Origin: CAVRQM01 sp964250775
GTDB lineage: Bacteria > Pseudomonadota > Alphaproteobacteria > Acetobacterales > Acetobacteraceae
DNA: 36,377 nucleotides
Direction of reading: 5' to 3'
Assembly (NCBI GenBank): GCA_964250775.1
Contig: CAXUHK010000020.1
Coordinates: 1 to 36,377, forward strand
The position numbers and the translations under genes were made by a program. Position 1 is the first letter of the stretch. Each line of letters starts with the position of its first letter. The notes below the pieces were generated by a model. The model did not search any database. It saw only the letters and a program-made list of their open reading frames with translations, and had not been told where the DNA came from. Of this stretch, positions 32,434-36,377 are shown piece after piece.

Positions 32434-35022
32434 GTGCCCGAACAGGCAGCGCCGGCCGCAGCCGAGTCGGGGCGCTACGACTTCGCCGCCGCAGAGCCGC
32501 GTTGGCAGGCGGCGTGGGAGCGGGCCGGCTGCTTTGCGGTCCTCGATGTTCCGGACGGCGACCGCCCGAAATACTACGTGCTGGAGATGTTTCCCTACCC
32601 TAGCGGCAAGATCCACATGGGGCACGTGCGCAACTACACGCTGGGCGACGTGGTGGCGCGCTACAAGCGGGCGCGTGGTCATGCCGTGCTGCACCCGATG
32701 GGCTGGGACGCGTTCGGCCTGCCGGCGGAGAATGCGGCGCGCGAGCGCGGCGTCCACCCGGCCGAGTGGACCCGTGCCAACATCGCGACCATGCGCACCG
32801 AGCTGCGCCGCATGGGGCTGTCGATCGACTGGTCGCGCGAGTTCGCCACCTGCGATCCCGAGTATTACGGGCAGCAGCAGCGCCTGTTCCTCGACATGCT
32901 GGGGCGCGGCCTGGTCGATCGACGCGAGAGCTGGGTCAACTGGGACCCGGTGGACGGCACCGTGCTGGCCAACGAGCAGGTCATCGACGGCCGCGGCTGG
33001 CGCTCCGGCGCCCCGGTCGAGAAGCGGCGGCTGGCGCAATGGTTCTTCCGCATCACCGATTTCGCGCCCGACCTGCTGGCCGGGCTCGACACGCTGCAGC
33101 GCTGGCCGGAGCGGGTGCGCACCATGCAGGCCAAGTGGATCGGCCGCAGCGAGGGGGCGCGGCTGCGCTTCGCGCTCGAACGCTCGGCCGATGGCATCGA
33201 CTCGGTGGAGGTCTACACCACCCGGCCCGACACGCTGTTCGGCATGGCGTTCCTGGCGGTCGCGGCCGACCACCCGCTTGCCGCTGCGGTGGCGGCGCGC
33301 GATCCGGCGGCGGCTGGGTTCGTGGCCGAGTGCCGCCGGCTCGGCACCAGCGAGGCGGCCATCGAGACCGCCGAGAAGCGCGGCTTCGACACCGGCTTGC
33401 GGGTGTCGCACCCCTTCCTGCCTGGCGTCAGCTTCCCCGTCTGGATCGCCAACTTCGTGCTGATCGAGTACGGCACCGGCGCGGTGTTCGGCTGCCCGGC
33501 GCACGACCAGCGCGACCTCGACTTCGCCCGCCGTTACGAGCTGCCCGTGGTCCCGGTGGTGCGGGCGCCCGGGGCGGCGTCCGAGACCGTCCTCGCCGGC
33601 GACGTGGCCTATGTCGGGCCGGGCACGATGATGAACTCCGGCTTCCTCGACGGGCTTGCCACCGACGAGGCGCGACGGCAGGCGATCGCGGCGCTGGAGG
33701 CGGCGGGGGCCGGGCAGGGCGTGGTCAACTGGCGACTGCGCGACTGGGGTGTCAGCCGCCAACGCTACTGGGGCTGCCCCATCCCGGTGATCCATTGCGA
33801 GCGCTGCGGCGTGGTGCCGGTGCCGGACGAGCAGTTGCCGCTGCTGCTGCCCCGCGACGTGGCGTTCGACCGTCCGGGCAACCCGCTCGACCACCACCCG
33901 AGCTGGAAGCACGCCGCCTGCCCGCGCTGCGGCGCGGCGGCACGGCGCGAGACCGACACGTTCGACACGTTCGTCGACAGTTCCTGGTACTATGCGCGGT
34001 TCTGCAGCCCGCACAGCGCCGTGCCGGTCGATCCGCCGGCGGCGCGCTCGTGGCTGCCGGTCGACCAGTACATCGGCGGCATCGAGCACGCGATCCTGCA
34101 CCTGCTGTATTCCCGCTTCTTCGCCCGCGGCATGCAAGGCGGCGGTCACATTGACGTCGCGGAGCCGTTCGCCGGCCTGTTCACCCAGGGCATGGTGACG
34201 CATGAGAGCTATCGCGCCGAGGACGGACGATGGCTGTACCCGACCGAGGTGGACCGCCGCGACGATGGCGGCGCGGTCGAGCGCGGCACCGGCGCCGCGG
34301 TCACGGTCGGGCGGGTCGAGGCGATGTCAAAGTCGCGCCGCAACACGGTCGACCCCGGTGCCATCATCGACCGCTACGGCGCCGACACCGCCCGCTGGTT
34401 CATCCTGTCGGACAACCCGCCCGAGCGCGACATGGAGTGGACCGAGGGCGGCGTCGCCGGGGCGTTCCGCTTCATCCAGCGGCTGTGGCGCGTGACCGGC
34501 GTGGCGCCGGCCGCCGCCGATGGCGCTGTGTCGGAGCTGCGCCGCGTCACCCACCGCACCATCGCGGCAGTGACCGAGGCGATGGAGACGCTCTCGTTCA
34601 ACGTCGCTGTGGCGCGCGTGCACGAGCTGGCCAACGCGCTGGAACGGGCGAAGGACGGCCCGGAATCCGCCTTCGCCCGGCGCGAGGCGGCGGAGATGTT
34701 GTGCCTGCTGGTGGCGCCGATGATGCCGCATCTGGCCGAGGCGCTGGGCGAGCGGCTGCACGGGCCTGGGGCGACGCTGGTGGCCGACCGTCCTTGGCCG
34801 GCGCCGGATCCGCTCCTGCTGCTGGCGTCGACGATCACCGTCGCCGTGCAGGTGATGGGCCGGCTGCGCGGCTCGGTCGAGGTCGCGGCGGATGCCGACG
34901 AGGCGACCGTGGTCGCGGCGGCGCTGGCCGAGCGAAACGTGGCCAAGGCGCTGGAGGGCTTGCAGGTGCGCAAGCGGATTTACGTCCCGGGCCGGATCGT
35001 GAACTTCGTGGCCCATGCCTGA
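32434..35022 (+). CDS. leuS: Leucyl-tRNA synthetase
   Basis: An 862-residue class Ia synthetase charging tRNA-Leu. Seen: the HIGH-type motif HMGH (61-64) in YPSGKIHMGHVRNYT, WDPVDGTVLANEQV, the CP1 editing domain with TTRPDTLFGMAF and CPAHDQRDLDFA, a zinc-type CERCG...CPRCG pair, DTFVDSSWYYARF, and the KMSKS-type AMSKS (630-634). Start is a GTG at 32434, 8 bases after the preceding stop; the long open frame upstream is a shadow. Its end overlaps lptE by 8 bases. Confidence 0.98.
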   Translation: MPEQAAPAAAESGRYDFAAAEPRWQAAWERAGCFAVLDVPDGDRPKYYVLEMFPYPSGKIHMGHVRNYTLGDVVARYKRARGHAVLHPMGWDAFGLPAENAARERGVHPAEWTRANIATMRTELRRMGLSIDWSREFATCDPEYYGQQQRLFLDMLGRGLVDRRESWVNWDPVDGTVLANEQVIDGRGWRSGAPVEKRRLAQWFFRITDFAPDLLAGLDTLQRWPERVRTMQAKWIGRSEGARLRFALERSADGIDSVEVYTTRPDTLFGMAFLAVAADHPLAAAVAARDPAAAGFVAECRRLGTSEAAIETAEKRGFDTGLRVSHPFLPGVSFPVWIANFVLIEYGTGAVFGCPAHDQRDLDFARRYELPVVPVVRAPGAASETVLAGDVAYVGPGTMMNSGFLDGLATDEARRQAIAALEAAGAGQGVVNWRLRDWGVSRQRYWGCPIPVIHCERCGVVPVPDEQLPLLLPRDVAFDRPGNPLDHHPSWKHAACPRCGAAARRETDTFDTFVDSSWYYARFCSPHSAVPVDPPAARSWLPVDQYIGGIEHAILHLLYSRFFARGMQGGGHIDVAEPFAGLFTQGMVTHESYRAEDGRWLYPTEVDRRDDGGAVERGTGAAVTVGRVEAMSKSRRNTVDPGAIIDRYGADTARWFILSDNPPERDMEWTEGGVAGAFRFIQRLWRVTGVAPAAADGAVSELRRVTHRTIAAVTEAMETLSFNVAVARVHELANALERAKDGPESAFARREAAEMLCLLVAPMMPHLAEALGERLHGPGATLVADRPWPAPDPLLLLASTITVAVQVMGRLRGSVEVAADADEATVVAAALAERNVAKALEGLQVRKRIYVPGRIVNFVAHA

Positions 35023-35545
35023 CGGCCGGCGCTGGCTGCTGGCGCGCGGGCTGGCGCTGCTGCCGCTCGCCGGGTGCGGGTTCCACGCGACATACGCCCG
35101 CAGCGGCAGCGGCGCCGCTGCGTCGGCCGACCTCGCCGCCATCCATGTCGGCCTGCTGCCCGACCGCTCCGGCCAGCTCCTGCGCGAGGCGCTGCAGGAG
35201 CGGCTGGAGCGTGGCGGGCCTGGCATCGCCTACCGCTACGACCTGCGCGTGGCGTTCGCGTTGGCCGACCAAGGCATCGCGATCCAGCGCGACAACTCGA
35301 TCACCCGGGAGCGGCTGGTCGGCAGCGCCGACTTCACGCTGATCGGCAACGACCCGGCCCGCCCGACGCTGTTCGGCGGCTCGGCCCGCAACGTCGACGG
35401 GTTCGACATCATCGACCAGGAGTTCTTCAACGCCGACCTGCAGCGCGAGACCGTGACGCGGCGCATCACCGAGGCGCTCGCGGACCAGATCAGCCTGCAG
35501 CTCGCGGCGTATTTCCGCCGGCGCTCGCTGTCTCAACCGGCGTGA
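35015..35545 (+). CDS. lptE: LPS-assembly lipoprotein LptE
   Basis: A 176-residue outer-membrane lipoprotein that plugs the LptD barrel for lipopolysaccharide insertion. Seen: a signal ending in lipobox LAGC (PLAGCGFHATYA), LAAIHVGLLPDRSGQLLREA, YDLRVAFALADQGIAIQRDN and the C-terminal helix region ETVTRRITEALADQISLQLA. The leuS-lptE-holA order is the standard proteobacterial one and firms up the call. Its stop overlaps the holA start as GTGA. Confidence 0.93.
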   Translation: MPDGRRWLLARGLALLPLAGCGFHATYARSGSGAAASADLAAIHVGLLPDRSGQLLREALQERLERGGPGIAYRYDLRVAFALADQGIAIQRDNSITRERLVGSADFTLIGNDPARPTLFGGSARNVDGFDIIDQEFFNADLQRETVTRRITEALADQISLQLAAYFRRRSLSQPA

Positions 35546-36377
35546 AAGTCGACGCGCGCGACGTCGAGGGCGTGCTGCGCGACGCGGCGCGGTTCTCCGC
35601 CGTGCTGCTATACGGCGAGGACGCCGGGCTGGTGCGCGAGCGTGCCAGGCGGGTCGTCGTGGCTGCCGCCGGCAGCGCCGACGATCCGTTCCGGGTGGCC
35701 GAGCTGCCGGGCGACGACGCCAAGCGCACCGGCCCGGCCTTGGCGGGCGAGCTGGCCAGCCTGCCGTTCGGCGGCGGAAGGCGGGTGGTGCGCGTGCCCG
35801 ATGCCGCCGACGGGCTGGCGGCCGAGGTGCAGGCAGTGCTGCGCGACGGCTGCGCCGGGCTGCTGGTGCTGGAGGCGGGCCAGCTCGGCGCCGCCTCGAA
35901 GCTGCGCGCGGCGGTGGAGAAGTCCGCCGCCGGCGCCGCGATCGGCTGCTACGTGCCGGAAGCCCGCGCGCTGGGGGCCGCCATCGCCGCCGAGCTGAAG
36001 CAATGCGGCGTCACGGCCGATGCCGACGCGGTGGGATGGCTGGCCGGGTCGGTGTCCGGCGGTCTCGACGCGGCGCTGGCCGAGGCCGGCAAGGCGGCGC
36101 TGTACGCGGGCGCCGGCGGGCGGATCGACCTCGCGGACATGCGCGCCAGCGCCGGCGACGGCGGCGCTTCGCGGCTGGACGACATCTTCCTGGCGATGAT
36201 GGCGGGCAACTTGGTGGCGCTGGAGGCGGCGTTGCAGGCGGCCTGGAGCGCCGACGTGAGCCCGGTCGCGGTGCTGCGCGGGGCGCTCACGCACTTCCAG
36301 CGGTTACGCGCCGGGGTGCGGTTGGGGGCCGGGGGGCGGGCGGCGGGTCACCACGGGCCTCGCGCGCGACGGCGCGT
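35542..36377 (+). CDS. holA: DNA polymerase III delta subunit HolA (3'-partial)
   Basis: The frame opens with GTG at 35542 (VKVDARDVEGVLRDAARFSA) and is still open at the window end after 278 codons of roughly 340. Seen: VLLYGEDAGLVRERARRVV at the P-loop-like position (delta is a degenerate AAA+ clamp opener), FRVAELPGDDAKRTGPALAG, ELASLPFGGGRRVVRVPDA, and the C-terminal LDDIFLAMMAGNLVALEAAL. Order leuS-lptE-holA supports it. The last 60 bases turn into G-runs and lose family character, suggesting that this is another degraded contig end. Confidence 0.9.
   Translation, partial: MKVDARDVEGVLRDAARFSAVLLYGEDAGLVRERARRVVVAAAGSADDPFRVAELPGDDAKRTGPALAGELASLPFGGGRRVVRVPDAADGLAAEVQAVLRDGCAGLLVLEAGQLGAASKLRAAVEKSAAGAAIGCYVPEARALGAAIAAELKQCGVTADADAVGWLAGSVSGGLDAALAEAGKAALYAGAGGRIDLADMRASAGDGGASRLDDIFLAMMAGNLVALEAALQAAWSADVSPVAVLRGALTHFQRLRAGVRLGAGGRAAGHHGPRARRR

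Noticed and set aside
1..36377. Insertion sequences, prophage, CRISPR arrays, toxin-antitoxin pairs, defence systems
   Set aside because: No transposase, integrase, terminal inverted repeats, regularly spaced repeats, cas genes or recognisable defence domains were seen on either strand.

Overview
The window is high-GC DNA whose gene content and gene order suggest an alphaproteobacterium, most likely of the Acetobacteraceae (Rhodospirillales/Acetobacterales). Supporting signs are hopanoid genes hpnE-shc, the alphaproteobacterial ppsR-maf / hemE origin neighbourhood, HemJ-type protoporphyrinogen oxidase, a DUF3576 lipoprotein next to leuS-lptE-holA, and a Porin_4-type porin. No phage, transposon, CRISPR array or rRNA was seen. 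The sequence is a scaffold with three runs of 10 N.

Layout. (1) 1-3125: end of a hopanoid operon (hpnE, shc). (2) 3126-about 5450: an AT-rich islet with two convergent glycosyltransferases, followed by a native-composition GT61-type glycosyltransferase (5572-6762). (3) 6784-11828, all leftward: hbd-etfA-etfB (acyl-CoA/hydroxybutyrate oxidation with its electron carrier), a twin-TM protein, a MOSC protein, maf and ppsR. (4) 11829-12145: a gene-free segment with DnaA-box-like 9-mers, GANTC sites and an AT-rich tract, which I read as the likely chromosomal origin. (5) 12146-17782, all rightward: hemE, hemH-HAD-hemJ (translationally coupled), rho, clpP. (6) 18068-20271: divergent SDR and ahcY. 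(7) 20561-24615: small proteins, YihY family, SHOCT family, scoA-scoB, a possible CoA-ligase-like remnant, tRNA-Ala(GGC). (8) 24657-26447: periplasmic copper-handling cluster (DUF2946-like, copC, SCO1/SenC, PCu(A)C). (9) 26520-30251: GlsB/YeaQ-like protein, kup, YggS-like, a TenI/ThiE-like protein. (10) 30464-36377: porin, DUF3576 lipoprotein, leuS, lptE and the start of holA, cut by the window end.

How it works together. Genes next to the proposed origin point away from it on both sides, as expected for co-orientation with replication. The right arm has the uroporphyrinogen decarboxylase, protoporphyrinogen oxidase and ferrochelatase steps of heme synthesis. ETF/hbd and the CoA-transferase pair suggest beta-hydroxybutyrate/acetoacetate metabolism. 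The copper cluster would serve cuproenzyme (CuA oxidase) assembly.

The most useful structural observation concerns assembly. Two of the three N-gaps are false: the contig ends flanking them are degraded copies of each other, aligned without indels. Collapsing the first restores an intact hemE. The same 'homopolymerised' error signature appears inside several genes, so residues there should not be trusted.
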